The position numbers and the translations under genes were made by a program. Below, piece by piece: positions 1 through 9,717 of a stretch of 64,000 nt of DNA (position 1 is its first letter; every line of letters begins with the position of its first letter). Under the pieces are notes generated by a model that ran no database searches, was not told the origin of the DNA, and saw only the letters and a list, made by a program, of their open reading frames with translations. The stretch lies in the NCBI GenBank assembly GCA_002709075.1, contig PAPV01000015.1, forward strand, positions 1 through 64,000. Reading direction: 5' to 3'. Source of the stretch: Rhodospirillaceae bacterium. GTDB lineage: Bacteria; Pseudomonadota; Alphaproteobacteria; MPNO01; UBA2964.

Positions 1-117
1 GCAGCGGATGGTGACTATCTGGAAAATGGTCGTAGATCCGCGCAATACCGCCGATCCGACGTCAGCCCGAATACTTCCGTACGCGACATGCTAGGCGGAC
101 CGTTTGGAGATAATTAA
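1..117 (+). CDS. C-terminal end of an unidentified protein (5' truncated)
   Basis: An open frame runs from the window edge to a TAA at 115-117 and encodes the last 38 residues, beginning AADGDYLENGRR and ending GGPFGDN. The molybdenum hydroxylase large subunit starts five bases later, so the two are probably co-transcribed. In such operons the preceding gene is usually the [2Fe-2S] small subunit or the FAD subunit. The short Ala-rich start would fit the end of a 2Fe-2S subunit followed by a tail, but no motif proves it. Function is inferred from position only. Confidence 0.5.
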   Translation, partial: AADGDYLENGRRSAQYRRSDVSPNTSVRDMLGGPFGDN

Positions 118-122
118 ATAAG

Positions 123-2462
123 GTGAGCAAGTCAATATTTGGTGAGAAAGTTAAACGACTTGAAGACCCCGCATTATTACGCGGGAAAGGACGTTTTGTG
201 GATGATATACCAATGCATGGTATGCTGCATGCCGTATTTATTCGTAGTCCTTTTGCACATGCTAAAATTAATTCAATCTCCAAACAAAATGCGGAAGAAT
301 TGCCCGGAGTATTGGGTGTTTACACACTGGATGATCTCCTTCCACACTGTATAAGTGGTCGCATGCCAGAAGCTCCGAGAAGCCCCCTTGTAAAAAATTG
401 GCCAACTCCGTTCGTGCTTGCAAAAGACGAAGTTTGCCATGTAGGAGAAGCTATTGCTGTTGTGGTAGCCAAAACTCGGCATATTGCTGAAGACGCGTCC
501 AAGCTTGTTAATATTGATTACACAGCAATGCCAGCAATAAGTGATTGTCGAGATGCATTATCTACTAATGCAGCTATTTTTCGAGAAGAACATCAAAATA
601 ATATTGCGGCAGATTTTAATCTTTCCTACGGAAATGCCAACGAGATTATTAAAACAGCACAATATGTATTTCGGCGTAATATTCATCAATATAAGGGGCT
701 CGGTCAATCCTTGGAATGTCGTGGTGTCTTAGCACAATACCTGCCTTTTGATAATCGAACTACCGTTTGGATGTCTACGCAGGCACCTCACTCCGCAATG
801 CGAAAAATTATTGAATTTACTGGTTGGCAGGAAAATGAACTTCGTCTTATAGCGCCGGATGTCGGTGGTGGTTTTGGGCCAAAATATATATTCTACGCTG
901 AAGAGGTTATTATTCCTTTACTTTCTAGAATTACCCAGTTCCCAATCAAATGGATTGAGGATAGATCCGAACATTTCACTTCCTCAATACAAGAACGTGA
1001 TCAATATTGGAATATGGAAATAGCAGCGGATGAGGATGGTAAAATTCTCGCACTAAAGGGGGATATGATCCACGATCAAGGTGCTTACATCCCAGGGGGG
1101 ATTAATTTACCCTACAATGCTGCAACGTGTGTGCCTGGTCCCTATATAATCCCCCATTTTGATCTAAGAGTCCGGATTGTTCATACTAACAAAGTACCTT
1201 GCAGCCCAGTGCGGGGAGCCGGTCGGCCTCAGGGTGTATTTGTAATGGAGCGCATGGTTGATGCAATAGCACAGGGGCTTAGGCTTGACCGAACGGCTGT
1301 GCGGAAACGTAACCTTATTCCAGTAGAAAAAATGCCCTATACCATACCGCTTAAAAATCGGGATGGGACAGATACAACATATGACACGGGGGACTACCCG
1401 GAAGCACTTAACGCTGCAATGAAGGCTATTGGTTGGAAAAAATTTGAAAATAGACAGAAAGTTGCTCGTCTGGAAGGAAAATATCTAGGCACCGGTATAG
1501 CTAATTTCGTTGAACCAACCGGCCGTGGTCCCTTCGAATCCGCAATTGTTCGTGTAAATACATCTGGCCACGTAACCATAATCACTGGAGCCAGCAATCA
1601 AGGTCAAGGTAACATAACATGCTATGCCCAAATAGCAGCAGAACAGTTTGGTATTGATATTAATGATGTAACGGTTATCACCGGAGAGACCAATTTTATT
1701 TCCTCCGGCCTTGGCGCATTTGCAAGCCGGCAGGCTGTTACTGCAGGCTCTTCAATTCATATTGCGGCAATGGAAGCTCGAAGAAAACTTATCAGAATCG
1801 CATCGACAATGATGGAAACGGCGGAGGAGGATATTGAGTTACGTGATAGCAAAGCATTCGTCAAAGGTACTGATATGGCTTTAACATTTAGCCAGATTGC
1901 CAACGCGGTGGCAGGAACACCCGGTTACAGTCTTCCGCCTGGTACAACACCTGGAATAGAAGCTTCTTCCCATTGGATGCCGGACGCTTTAACATATTGC
2001 AATGGCGCTACAGCTGTCGAGGTTGCAGTGGATATAGAAACCGGCCATGTAACTATAAATAAGCTTGTTGCGGTCCACGACAGTGGCCGGCTGATCAATC
2101 CAATGATTGTTGATGGCCAAATTATCGGTGGTTCTGTGCATGGTATAGGTAATGCCCTGTTTGAATTCATGGCATGGGATGAAGACGCGAATCCCCTAAC
2201 AACCAATCTTGGTGAGTACCTCCTACCGACCGCACCAGAAGTTCCACGTGTAGAATTAATACACAGAGAGTCACCCACTGACAGAAATCCAATAGGCGTA
2301 AAAGGTGCAGGAGAGGGCGGAACTATACCGGTTCCCGCAGCTATTATCGGTGCAGTTGAGGATGCTCTAAAACCGTTTCAGGCAACCTTTGATTACTCAC
2401 CATTAACACCCGAAGGGATTGTAGAGGCAGTGAAGAATGGTATTAAAGACTACAAAAGCTAA
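123..2462 (+). CDS. Xanthine dehydrogenase-family molybdopterin-binding large subunit (CoxL-like, form II)
   Basis: This 779-residue protein has the layout of the molybdenum hydroxylase large subunit, which hydroxylates heteroaromatics, aldehydes or purines using Mo-cytosine dinucleotide. It opens with the typical RLEDPALLRGKGRFVDDI segment. DVGGGFGPK lies near residues 246-254. VRGAGR near 363-368 is in the place of the CO-dehydrogenase active-site loop; true form I CO dehydrogenases carry AYRCSFR there, so CO oxidation is unlikely. GAGEGG near 728-733 supplies the catalytic Glu. Start is GTG. The likely partner subunits lie upstream, outside the window. A hydrolase gene follows after 19 bases, suggesting one operon. 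The substrate cannot be read from the sequence. Confidence 0.9.
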   Translation: MSKSIFGEKVKRLEDPALLRGKGRFVDDIPMHGMLHAVFIRSPFAHAKINSISKQNAEELPGVLGVYTLDDLLPHCISGRMPEAPRSPLVKNWPTPFVLAKDEVCHVGEAIAVVVAKTRHIAEDASKLVNIDYTAMPAISDCRDALSTNAAIFREEHQNNIAADFNLSYGNANEIIKTAQYVFRRNIHQYKGLGQSLECRGVLAQYLPFDNRTTVWMSTQAPHSAMRKIIEFTGWQENELRLIAPDVGGGFGPKYIFYAEEVIIPLLSRITQFPIKWIEDRSEHFTSSIQERDQYWNMEIAADEDGKILALKGDMIHDQGAYIPGGINLPYNAATCVPGPYIIPHFDLRVRIVHTNKVPCSPVRGAGRPQGVFVMERMVDAIAQGLRLDRTAVRKRNLIPVEKMPYTIPLKNRDGTDTTYDTGDYPEALNAAMKAIGWKKFENRQKVARLEGKYLGTGIANFVEPTGRGPFESAIVRVNTSGHVTIITGASNQGQGNITCYAQIAAEQFGIDINDVTVITGETNFISSGLGAFASRQAVTAGSSIHIAAMEARRKLIRIASTMMETAEEDIELRDSKAFVKGTDMALTFSQIANAVAGTPGYSLPPGTTPGIEASSHWMPDALTYCNGATAVEVAVDIETGHVTINKLVAVHDSGRLINPMIVDGQIIGGSVHGIGNALFEFMAWDEDANPLTTNLGEYLLPTAPEVPRVELIHRESPTDRNPIGVKGAGEGGTIPVPAAIIGAVEDALKPFQATFDYSPLTPEGIVEAVKNGIKDYKS

Positions 2463-2481
2463 ACTTTATAGGGAGAAAGAC

Positions 2482-3588
2482 ATGTTTACCTTTTTAACTC
2501 CACATCATCCTTTTGCAAGCCAGACTTTGAGACTAGTAGCAGAGGCGTCACAAGGTGGTGGTGACGTCTTTGAAATAGCAAGGTGTTGCGAAAAAATTGA
2601 ACTTGGGGATAAAGATAATTGGGAAAACGAATGGATCTCTCTTGCACAGAAAACAGAGGGATGGGCACATTCAGCACTGGAAAAAGGGCACGAAATTTCT
2701 GCACGTAATTACTTCTTTCATGCCAATAATTACTGGAGAATGGCTGATGTTTTTCTGCAGGGCTTTGACCCAAGAAGAGCTAAATACTTTTCCAAATCCC
2801 AAAAATGTTTTCGTGCAGCAGTTAAACTTAACGGGCCTCATTCAGAAATTATATCAGTAAAATGCGGTGACGAAGAATATGACGGATACTACTTCCGCCC
2901 CCCAAATAACACCGATGAGAAAATCCCGGTCGTATTTTTAATAGGTGGAGCAGACGCGTATGCGGAAGAAATTTATTTTTCCGGGAGGCAAGTTTTAGAT
3001 CGCGGATGGGGGCTACTGCTAGTAGACACGCCTGGTCGAGGTTCTTCAATCTATCTGAAGGGAATTAAAACCCGCCCAGATTATGAGGTGCCAACTGCAG
3101 CATGCATCGACTGGCTTTTAGAAAGGCCTGAGATAGACAAAAATCGGATTGCATTAATGGGCATAAGCCTTGCTGGATATTATGCACCTAGGGCAGCTTG
3201 TTACGAAAAACGTATAAAAGCTCTTGTCGGATGGTCTGGCTGCCAAAACATCCTTACGGATGTTTATGAGCACTGCCAACACCTCCAACCCACTATTCAA
3301 AGGCTCCTAGGCGGAGTGAGTGATGAAATAGCCAGAAAAGAACTTAGAGAGTTCGTGGTGAAGGATCCGGACCAGATCAAAGTCCCAACTCTTATCTCAC
3401 ATGGAACTAATGATACGCTTATGAGTGTTGAGGGTGCGAAAATGTTATTTAATGGAATAGGATCAGAAGACAAAACACTAGAACTAATCGATGGGCTAGA
3501 CAATGGCGGCGGATCAATGCATTGCAGTCATGACTACTGGGCTCGAAATGTTCCTGAGATGTTAGACTGGTTAGAGGACCGGCTTTAA
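2482..3588 (+). CDS. Alpha/beta hydrolase, FrsA / 2,6-dihydroxypseudooxynicotine hydrolase-like
   Basis: A serine hydrolase of 368 residues with an alpha-helical N-terminal cap (about residues 1-120) followed by an alpha/beta-hydrolase core. The nucleophile elbow reads GISLAG, an acid is probably in the SHGTNDTLM segment, and a His lies in the MHCSHDYW segment. This architecture matches the DUF1100/FrsA group that includes the C-C bond hydrolase of nicotine catabolism. The ATG at 2482 is chosen because GGGAG lies about 8 bases before it; an earlier in-frame start at 2437 would overlap the upstream gene. Its position behind a molybdenum hydroxylase fits a role in heteroaromatic breakdown, which is inference. 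Confidence 0.8.
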   Translation: MFTFLTPHHPFASQTLRLVAEASQGGGDVFEIARCCEKIELGDKDNWENEWISLAQKTEGWAHSALEKGHEISARNYFFHANNYWRMADVFLQGFDPRRAKYFSKSQKCFRAAVKLNGPHSEIISVKCGDEEYDGYYFRPPNNTDEKIPVVFLIGGADAYAEEIYFSGRQVLDRGWGLLLVDTPGRGSSIYLKGIKTRPDYEVPTAACIDWLLERPEIDKNRIALMGISLAGYYAPRAACYEKRIKALVGWSGCQNILTDVYEHCQHLQPTIQRLLGGVSDEIARKELREFVVKDPDQIKVPTLISHGTNDTLMSVEGAKMLFNGIGSEDKTLELIDGLDNGGGSMHCSHDYWARNVPEMLDWLEDRL

Positions 3589-3673
3589 TTTTAATGAAAA
3601 TGTAATTATTCCTTTAGATAGAAAAACACCCGTAGCAGTATAAAGGAAGACCCCAACAACAGGTTCACCATTC

Positions 3674-4132
3674 ATGAATAAGAAAGAATGTATCCGTGTA
3701 GAGAAAATTGATCATGTAGGAATACGAGTCCGCGAAGAAAAACGAGCACTGCTATTTTATTCCGCACTTGGGTTTTCGATTGCAAGTAGAGCAACAAATG
3801 ATCCGGTCGTGATTATAAAAAATCAACTAGGCGTTGAATTAAATATAATAGTGAATGCAAACAATCGAGATAATAAAAATATCTTAATGGATGAAGATAT
3901 TAAATATCCAGGTCACACTCATATTGCCTTATGTGTATCATCAATAACAGACTGTATATCAGCCCTAACGAGTAATGGCATTCAAATAACACAAGGGCCA
4001 GTAAAGTTCGACGAGGAAGGTCATGTCTCGGTTTTTATTCGTGACCCTGACTTAAACGTCATCGAACTGCGAGGTCGAGAAGAAAATTTAGACGATATTG
4101 GTGATCTAAAATTTTATGACCCCAAAAACTAA
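3674..4132 (+). CDS. VOC (glyoxalase/bleomycin-resistance/dioxygenase) family protein
   Basis: This 152-residue protein has the paired beta-alpha-beta-beta-beta modules of the vicinal oxygen chelate fold. Candidate metal ligands are the His in IDHVGIRV, the His in GHTHIALCV and the Glu in the closing DPDLNVIELRG. It resembles methylmalonyl-CoA epimerase/glyoxalase I-type members in length, but no signature separates lyase, epimerase or dioxygenase activity. It sits 85 bases after the hydrolase on the same strand and may end the same catabolic transcription unit. Confidence 0.75.
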   Translation: MNKKECIRVEKIDHVGIRVREEKRALLFYSALGFSIASRATNDPVVIIKNQLGVELNIIVNANNRDNKNILMDEDIKYPGHTHIALCVSSITDCISALTSNGIQITQGPVKFDEEGHVSVFIRDPDLNVIELRGREENLDDIGDLKFYDPKN

Positions 4133-4245
4133 GGAATAAACTTGAGTGTTGTATTAGAGCGGGTTGTTTTTTACAACGAGATTCATCGGCGAAAATAAAA
4201 ACTTTTACAACATACAGGCACACTGTTTTTATTATAAAGCAGAGG

Positions 4246-5907
4246 TTAACTTCCTGAAAATAGTCTCAGCATCATTTTTTGACCGCGCGAATAGTTAAAG
4301 CCCTGTATTTCAGCAAGCTGATGCAGATTAAGTCCTTTTTTGACAACCAACTTGTTAAAATGTTCTAAATCACGATCTCCAATCACTGCAACAGTGCAAT
4401 TTGGTTTCATTTCTAATGCAGCAACTGCACCCTCAGAATTAGTCAAAACCGTGTCGGTGCCTACCTGAAAAATCAAACTAGGTTCATGATAGCCAACAGC
4501 ATGAAGAACCGCATCCTCACAATTTTCCCGACGATACTCTGAAACAACTTCCGCAATACGTGGTGAGATCCAAAGTGACTTTAGAGACGGAAAAAAACCT
4601 GAAAAACAGGACCCCGTAAAAATAATTGTGGCCAGTAAAATCTGCGGAAATAATCGAACAGTCAATGTCCTGTCCATGGTAATACGGCATAACAAGATAA
4701 GCACCCAAACTAGGCCAGCCAGACCGACAATTGACCAAATGGAAAAATTATCTCCAATTAAGCTAGCCCCTATTATCAGGACAACCATCATACCAAGTGT
4801 AACAATCCCGGTTGACACAATACTTATCCACTCAATTACGCCGCGCTTCTCTGTACTCCACATATTCTTGTCCGAGATCATTCCACTGGTCAAAATTGCT
4901 ACTGCTGGGAATAACGGCAGCATGTAGTGCGGTAGCTTTGTAATTATCACTTCGAATATTAGCCAAGTAGGCAAAACCCAAGCGATACAGAAAGCTACTG
5001 AGGTGTTTTCACGCTGATGCCAAATTAGTCTTGCAGAAAAACCTGCCAACAGGGCAAATGGCCAAAAGGTTGCCCAGAATGTAATTATGTAATACCCCGG
5101 AGGTGCCCCATGACTTTCCTGACCAGAGTAAACTTTCTTTAGTAAATCGTGCCCAACAGCTTCTTTAAAGAATGCCCCTTGACTTTCCACACCAATGGCA
5201 AGGAACCAAGGTAATATAATAGCTAGAGTTATAAACACTCCGGAAATCGGACGTAAAGTTTTTAACCAGCACCAACTTCGTTTCCAAACCCCTAAAAATA
5301 TTACAGCACCGCCACAAATTATTAAAATTATGGGCCCTTTTACAAGGGCAGACAAACCAACCGACATCCAGAACAAATATGCCATCCAAGATGGCAATTT
5401 TTCTTTTTTCTGCCAAGAAACCCAAGCTATAGCGAGTATAGTTTGAGCGGCCATTATCGATGCTAGTAACACAGCATCGGTTTTAGCCTGCCGCGCCTCA
5501 TAACCAACCATCAAACATCCGGCCACCATCAATCCAGATAGCATTCCTGCACGGCTGTTAAACAGATATGTACCAGCCACCCATGTTAATAAAACCGCAA
5601 CAATAGCTCCGATAAGCGAAGGAATTCTATAAGCCCAGACGCGCGGCTTGTTTTTGTCATCAAACAAATTGGCTGCTATCGATTGCATCCAATAAATTCC
5701 AACGGGTTTTTTGTGACGTGGTTCGTCCTGAAAACGAATGTCTATAAAATTGCTACTTTCTATCATTTGTTTTGATGCTTGAGCGTAACGCGACTCATCT
5801 CTGTCAACCGCCGGAAGCGTAAAAAAACCCGGTATAAAAAGAAAAAGGCTCAATAGGATCAGAAATATAGCAGCTTTTTTTCCAGTAAAATCTATAAAAT
5901 TATTCAT
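4246..5907 (-). CDS. ArnT-like GT-C glycosyltransferase (GT83/PMT family)
   Basis: An integral membrane protein of 553 residues that begins with a transmembrane helix followed by the periplasmic loop VDRDESRYAQASKQM, whose Asp/Glu residues are typical of ArnT/PMT enzymes. About a dozen hydrophobic segments follow, then a soluble tail of about 100 residues. The family transfers a sugar (4-amino-arabinose, galacturonate or mannose) from an undecaprenyl or dodecaprenyl phosphate carrier to lipid A or core at the periplasmic face. It overlaps the LABN gene by four bases, forming an operon GT2-LABN-ArnT that supplies both donor and transferase. The sugar cannot be assigned. Confidence 0.88.
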   Translation of the reverse strand: MNNFIDFTGKKAAIFLILLSLFLFIPGFFTLPAVDRDESRYAQASKQMIESSNFIDIRFQDEPRHKKPVGIYWMQSIAANLFDDKNKPRVWAYRIPSLIGAIVAVLLTWVAGTYLFNSRAGMLSGLMVAGCLMVGYEARQAKTDAVLLASIMAAQTILAIAWVSWQKKEKLPSWMAYLFWMSVGLSALVKGPIILIICGGAVIFLGVWKRSWCWLKTLRPISGVFITLAIILPWFLAIGVESQGAFFKEAVGHDLLKKVYSGQESHGAPPGYYIITFWATFWPFALLAGFSARLIWHQRENTSVAFCIAWVLPTWLIFEVIITKLPHYMLPLFPAVAILTSGMISDKNMWSTEKRGVIEWISIVSTGIVTLGMMVVLIIGASLIGDNFSIWSIVGLAGLVWVLILLCRITMDRTLTVRLFPQILLATIIFTGSCFSGFFPSLKSLWISPRIAEVVSEYRRENCEDAVLHAVGYHEPSLIFQVGTDTVLTNSEGAVAALEMKPNCTVAVIGDRDLEHFNKLVVKKGLNLHQLAEIQGFNYSRGQKMMLRLFSGS

Positions 5908-6257
5908 CCTTTTTTTTCACCCAGAGGGGGCAAATACTCCTGTCTTTTCTCGCGACGGATGAAGTATATATTCCTTAAATAAACCACTAGACCTACTGTC
6001 TGGCCAAGTATTAAAACTGGATCAGTTCGGTGTACACCATATGCAAAAACAGTGATTGCACCCAAACAACTCAAATACCAAAATATTTGTGGAACCGTCG
6101 ATCTTTGAGCTCGTTCTGTTGAGATCCACTGGATTAAGAATCGTAGAAAAAACATACTTTGGCCAGCCAAACCAATACCCAACCATGTTAAATCCAATGC
6201 GGATAGGCTAAACCACCATTGAGCCAACCCATTCAACCAATCCGTTAAGAATGACAC
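5904..6257 (-). CDS. LABN (lipid-A-disaccharide synthase N-terminal-like) small membrane protein
   Basis: A 117-residue protein with three hydrophobic helices and the conserved stretch GLAGQSMFFLRFLIQWISTE, typical of the lipid-A-disaccharide synthase N-terminal domain family (PF07578). These stand-alone proteins are found with GT2 and ArnT/PMT genes and are thought to help in lipid-linked sugar handling; their exact role is unknown. Start is GTG with GGAG seven bases upstream. It overlaps the ArnT-like start by four bases, indicating translational coupling. Confidence 0.85.
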   Translation of the reverse strand: MSFLTDWLNGLAQWWFSLSALDLTWLGIGLAGQSMFFLRFLIQWISTERAQRSTVPQIFWYLSCLGAITVFAYGVHRTDPVLILGQTVGLVVYLRNIYFIRREKRQEYLPPLGEKKG

Positions 6258-6359
6258 TATAGAGCTCCATGAGCAATTAAGATTAACAAGACTAGAATTA
6301 CTCTCTTAACCCAGTTTTAAAGATAAAAATACATTCGGCAACTGTATATAAAAAAACAT

Positions 6360-7115
6360 TCAAAAGATTGGAGGCTTAGTACGTTTTCGTAACCACAATA
6401 CTCCTAATAAATCAAAAAAACCAACTAAAGCGCGACCCATGTTAGTGTATTTGGATTGACCAGCCATACGTTCCCGATCCGATACGTTTATATTAGAAAT
6501 ATCATGTCCGTAAAGTTTCACTAAGGCCGGATAAAATCGATGTTGTCCGTCGAATAAAGGTAATTCCATAAATACATCACGGCGAATATACTTCACACCA
6601 CAAGCTGTATCCGGACAATCATCATCCAATACAATCCGTCTTAAAAAATTAGCGGACCTTGAAGCAATGCGCCTAGCACCGGTAGCTTTGCGATTAGTTC
6701 TGATTCCACACACAAGGGCTGGGGGATTATCCAAATATGTCTTTGTACGCAGCATTTTAAAATCACGAGGATCGTTCTGCCCATCGGCATCCATAGTTAG
6801 CAACCATTCTCCTCGCGCATGGCGGGCAGCGGTTCGCAATGCTGTGGATTTACCAAACGAACGTGGATGGCGAACAACATGTAAGCGTTTTAGAAAAGGC
6901 TGTGTCGTAATAAGTCTACTTAGAATATCTTTGGTTTTATCGGTGCTACCGTCATCAACGACCACAACTTCATATTCTGGGCCTGTTCCGAGGACCTCCA
7001 ATAGCTCAGTCAACACTTCTTCAATTGAACCTTCTTCGTTGTACGCAGGAATTACTACACTAAATTCCAAGTGTATATTTTTATGGAAATTTTTTTTTAT
7101 CACTTCTTTATCCAA
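6360..7115 (-). CDS. Glycosyltransferase family 2 (polyprenyl-phosphate sugar synthase-like)
   Basis: This 251-residue GT-A enzyme resembles DPM1/ArnC-type transferases that load a sugar from a nucleotide donor onto undecaprenyl phosphate. The nucleotide-binding start is SVVIPAYNEEGSIEEV, followed by VVVDDGSTD, and the metal-binding motif is MDADGQNDP. The C terminus has a weakly hydrophobic stretch but not the two clear transmembrane helices seen in ArnC. The frame opens with TTG and no ATG lies before the catalytic domain. It is the first gene of the lipid-modification operon and would make the donor used by the ArnT-like enzyme. Confidence 0.85.
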   Translation of the reverse strand: MDKEVIKKNFHKNIHLEFSVVIPAYNEEGSIEEVLTELLEVLGTGPEYEVVVVDDGSTDKTKDILSRLITTQPFLKRLHVVRHPRSFGKSTALRTAARHARGEWLLTMDADGQNDPRDFKMLRTKTYLDNPPALVCGIRTNRKATGARRIASRSANFLRRIVLDDDCPDTACGVKYIRRDVFMELPLFDGQHRFYPALVKLYGHDISNINVSDRERMAGQSKYTNMGRALVGFFDLLGVLWLRKRTKPPIF

Positions 7116-7234
7116 CTACTGGCGCAACACTATCAATTAATAGTAAATCTCTGAATTCGAACAGGATCAGAAATAAATCAATTCAAAAAACAAACTTTAG
7201 ATATATACTCAGTCTCTGTTACACTCGGTGTATA

Positions 7235-8050
7235 ATGGCAAAACTAAGAATTAAAAACCAAAATCGTCTAAGCCGTACACGACAATTCCCGAACTATCTC
7301 TGGAATCTATTCCCATTGCAAGAGCGTAAGAATTGGACTCTTTTGTTCTGGCTCACTATTTTTGTAACTGCAATTGTTGTCGTCTTAATTGACTTACCTC
7401 TAGCAAAAGCGATGCAGAAAAAAGATGATACAGTGCACATGGTGTTTGCGGCTGTCACAGATATTGGAAAATCAACAATCTGGTTATTGGGACTTGCATT
7501 TGGCACGCTCGTTTCATGGGTTCTTGCCCAATCAAGTAGTGTAATAGGTATTGTCCGCTTATACAGATGGGTGGCAGGCTACCTATTATTTTCTATCGGT
7601 GCAATTATCATATCTGGCTTATTTGTAAACATTATAAAAATTTTGATTGGGCGGGCACGTCCAAGAATGTATTTCGGCGAGGGCATAACAGGCATTTATC
7701 CACCTGGCTTGAATTCAGATTTTCAATCTTTTCCATCAGGCCACGCAAGCACAGTGGTCGCTCTTGCTACTGCATTGGCCTTATTCTTCCCTCGCTGGAA
7801 AATACCTATTTTTACAATCGGTGTTATACTTGCTTTAACGAGAGTAGTTGTTAATGCACACTATCTTTCAGACGTAATTGTGAGCTCAGTCATTACGCTT
7901 TTCATCACGTCACTTCTTGCAGCATATTGTGCAAGCAGAACATGGGTATTTGAACACTCAAAAAAAAATGTCCTGGTTTGTCAAGGAGAAGGACGATACA
8001 TCGCAAGACGCCTCCGATCATTTTTAAATTCACGCCCACGGTCCCGATAA
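7235..8050 (+). CDS. PAP2-family lipid phosphatase
   Basis: A membrane phosphatase of 271 residues with about five or six transmembrane helices. All three PAP2 signature motifs are visible: KILIGRARPR, FPSGHAS, and TRVVVNAHYLSDV (the SRxxxxxHxxxD motif with Thr in the first position). The family removes phosphate from undecaprenyl pyrophosphate, phosphatidylglycerol phosphate or lipid A (LpxE, LpxF). It is divergent from the GT2-LABN-ArnT operon across a 119-base intergenic region, so a lipid A or carrier-lipid phosphatase role is likely, though not proven. Confidence 0.87.
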   Translation: MAKLRIKNQNRLSRTRQFPNYLWNLFPLQERKNWTLLFWLTIFVTAIVVVLIDLPLAKAMQKKDDTVHMVFAAVTDIGKSTIWLLGLAFGTLVSWVLAQSSSVIGIVRLYRWVAGYLLFSIGAIIISGLFVNIIKILIGRARPRMYFGEGITGIYPPGLNSDFQSFPSGHASTVVALATALALFFPRWKIPIFTIGVILALTRVVVNAHYLSDVIVSSVITLFITSLLAAYCASRTWVFEHSKKNVLVCQGEGRYIARRLRSFLNSRPRSR

Positions 8051-8233
8051 CTGCAGGGGATTTATATTTGTTATTTAATGACCAAACTCACAGATAAGCG
8101 TCGAACTTACAAATTGCTTTGTCGTAGCCTCATGGAGTCTTCTACTATCGCGTATCGCCACCAAATATTCGCTAAAGGTTTAAAATAGCCTGACACTGAA
8201 TTATTGTTGGAACTTGCGTGGCAAAAATAAATG

Positions 8234-9436
8234 TCAGCCCAAAGCATCGGCTTTTTCCAACGCCCGTATCATTGATGAGTTCATCAAGTATTCTCGTGCA
8301 GCATCGGGGTCTGCGGCAGTACGACGAAGATTCTCATGTCGTTTTTTGCGCGCATCACCATCTTGTTCTTCAAGCATTTGCTTATTTTGTATGGTCGCCT
8401 GCTGAACATACTCATGAGCAATAGGTCGCCGTTGGGCATCATATTTGGAAAATTCTGCACGACCGTCTCCTGCCTGACCACTCCAAACATGCACAATCTT
8501 CTGACAGAGATTGACAGCGTCATGAATGCCACCGTTCATACCCATTCCACCGAGTGGATTATTGATGTGGGCGGCATCGCCGGCCAGAAAAATTCGACCA
8601 TGTACGTAAGTTTCCGCCACCCTTTGATGCACCGTATAAGCTGTCTTATGCGCTATTTCATATTGCCTGCCAGTTGGGCAGATCCGCTGCAGTCTCGCCT
8701 GCAAATATTTTTCATCCAAGATTTTTTCTGGGGTGTCACCAGATTTCGTTGGAACTAAAACTCTCCATAGCCCCGATACGTACACAAACACAAACCAATC
8801 GTCCGGCTCCGATACATAAGCTATTGGGGTGAGTTCTTCAAAAAACTGTGAAAAGTCGAAAGGAGTAGAGACAATTAACCACATTTCAGGAAATGTTAGT
8901 CCATCAAATGCTATACCCTGAGTTTTTCTTATAGGGCTAGAACCGCCCTCAGCTGCAATCAAATATGTTCCACGCACACTATCTGATCCGAGTGCGGTTT
9001 GACAATCAACCGTAACGCCATTTCCATCTTGTTTGGCTCCGGATACTCGACAACCAAATCTGACATCAGCACCGGGCATTTTCTCTAGTCGTCGCATTAT
9101 TATCTGTGTCAGACGAAATTGTTCAGCCTGCAACCTATATGGGTGTCGAGTATAATTGCTCAACAAACCAAGATTCCAGTCGGCTATAATACCTTCCTCG
9201 GTGTCACGATATTGCCAACGGGGACAGACCAATCCCTGTTCTATTAATTCATTAGCTACACCTAGTTCATCTAACATATCTAGTGTCGGGGGATGGAATG
9301 TCGAAGCACGTAAGTCTAACTCAAGATCATCACCCGCCTCCAAAAGGGTTACTGGTATTCCCGCCCTCGCAAGATATAGGGCGGACACGCAACCAACTGG
9401 CCCTGCCCCCGCAATAACGACCCTATTCTGCGCCAT
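8234..9436 (-). CDS. FAD-dependent aromatic-ring monooxygenase (MhpA/PHBH-like)
   Basis: A group A flavoprotein monooxygenase of 400 residues. The FAD-binding GAGPVG lies near residue 10 and GDAAHINNPLGGMGMNGG near residue 280, the second FAD motif of this family. Members hydroxylate phenolic or pyridine rings using NAD(P)H and oxygen; 3-(3-hydroxyphenyl)propionate and 6-hydroxynicotinate hydroxylases are relatives. The ATG at 9436 is preferred to the TTG nine bases upstream. It is divergent from the maleate isomerase-like gene, a pairing that suggests ring hydroxylation and later handling of maleate or a maleate-like acid. Confidence 0.86.
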   Translation of the reverse strand: MAQNRVVIAGAGPVGCVSALYLARAGIPVTLLEAGDDLELDLRASTFHPPTLDMLDELGVANELIEQGLVCPRWQYRDTEEGIIADWNLGLLSNYTRHPYRLQAEQFRLTQIIMRRLEKMPGADVRFGCRVSGAKQDGNGVTVDCQTALGSDSVRGTYLIAAEGGSSPIRKTQGIAFDGLTFPEMWLIVSTPFDFSQFFEELTPIAYVSEPDDWFVFVYVSGLWRVLVPTKSGDTPEKILDEKYLQARLQRICPTGRQYEIAHKTAYTVHQRVAETYVHGRIFLAGDAAHINNPLGGMGMNGGIHDAVNLCQKIVHVWSGQAGDGRAEFSKYDAQRRPIAHEYVQQATIQNKQMLEEQDGDARKKRHENLRRTAADPDAAREYLMNSSMIRALEKADALG

Positions 9437-9717
9437 ATGTCTCAAACCTTACTGCAAAACCCAATAATAGCTCGCTCAGCGATTACGTCTAGTACCTTTA
9501 GCATTAACTAGCTAGCTAATTTTCAAAAATCACGCATCTCGCGCGTTTTATTTTTCGTTTACCCAAAAAAACACTTTGAATCCTCGTTTTTAAGTTCAAT
9601 AATCATTCTGACCGCAACCATTCCTTGTTATGCAAAAGTTTTAGCTTTCATAAGTAGAATCATATAGATTGGGTTTTAAGTGCAGAAATTTTGATTTTGG
9701 AGAAAGAATAAAAAATA

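Noticed and set aside
1925-2278. 117-codon minus-strand frame inside the molybdenum hydroxylase
   Set aside because: Antisense shadow; the composition is not protein-like and the sense gene is intact.
123-2462. Carbon monoxide dehydrogenase large subunit (form I)
   Set aside because: The active-site loop reads VRGAGR rather than AYRCSFR, so only the wider xanthine dehydrogenase family is supported.
6667-7140. 157-codon plus-strand frame opposite the GT2 gene
   Set aside because: Antisense to a gene with clear GT2 motifs; no start signal or domain.
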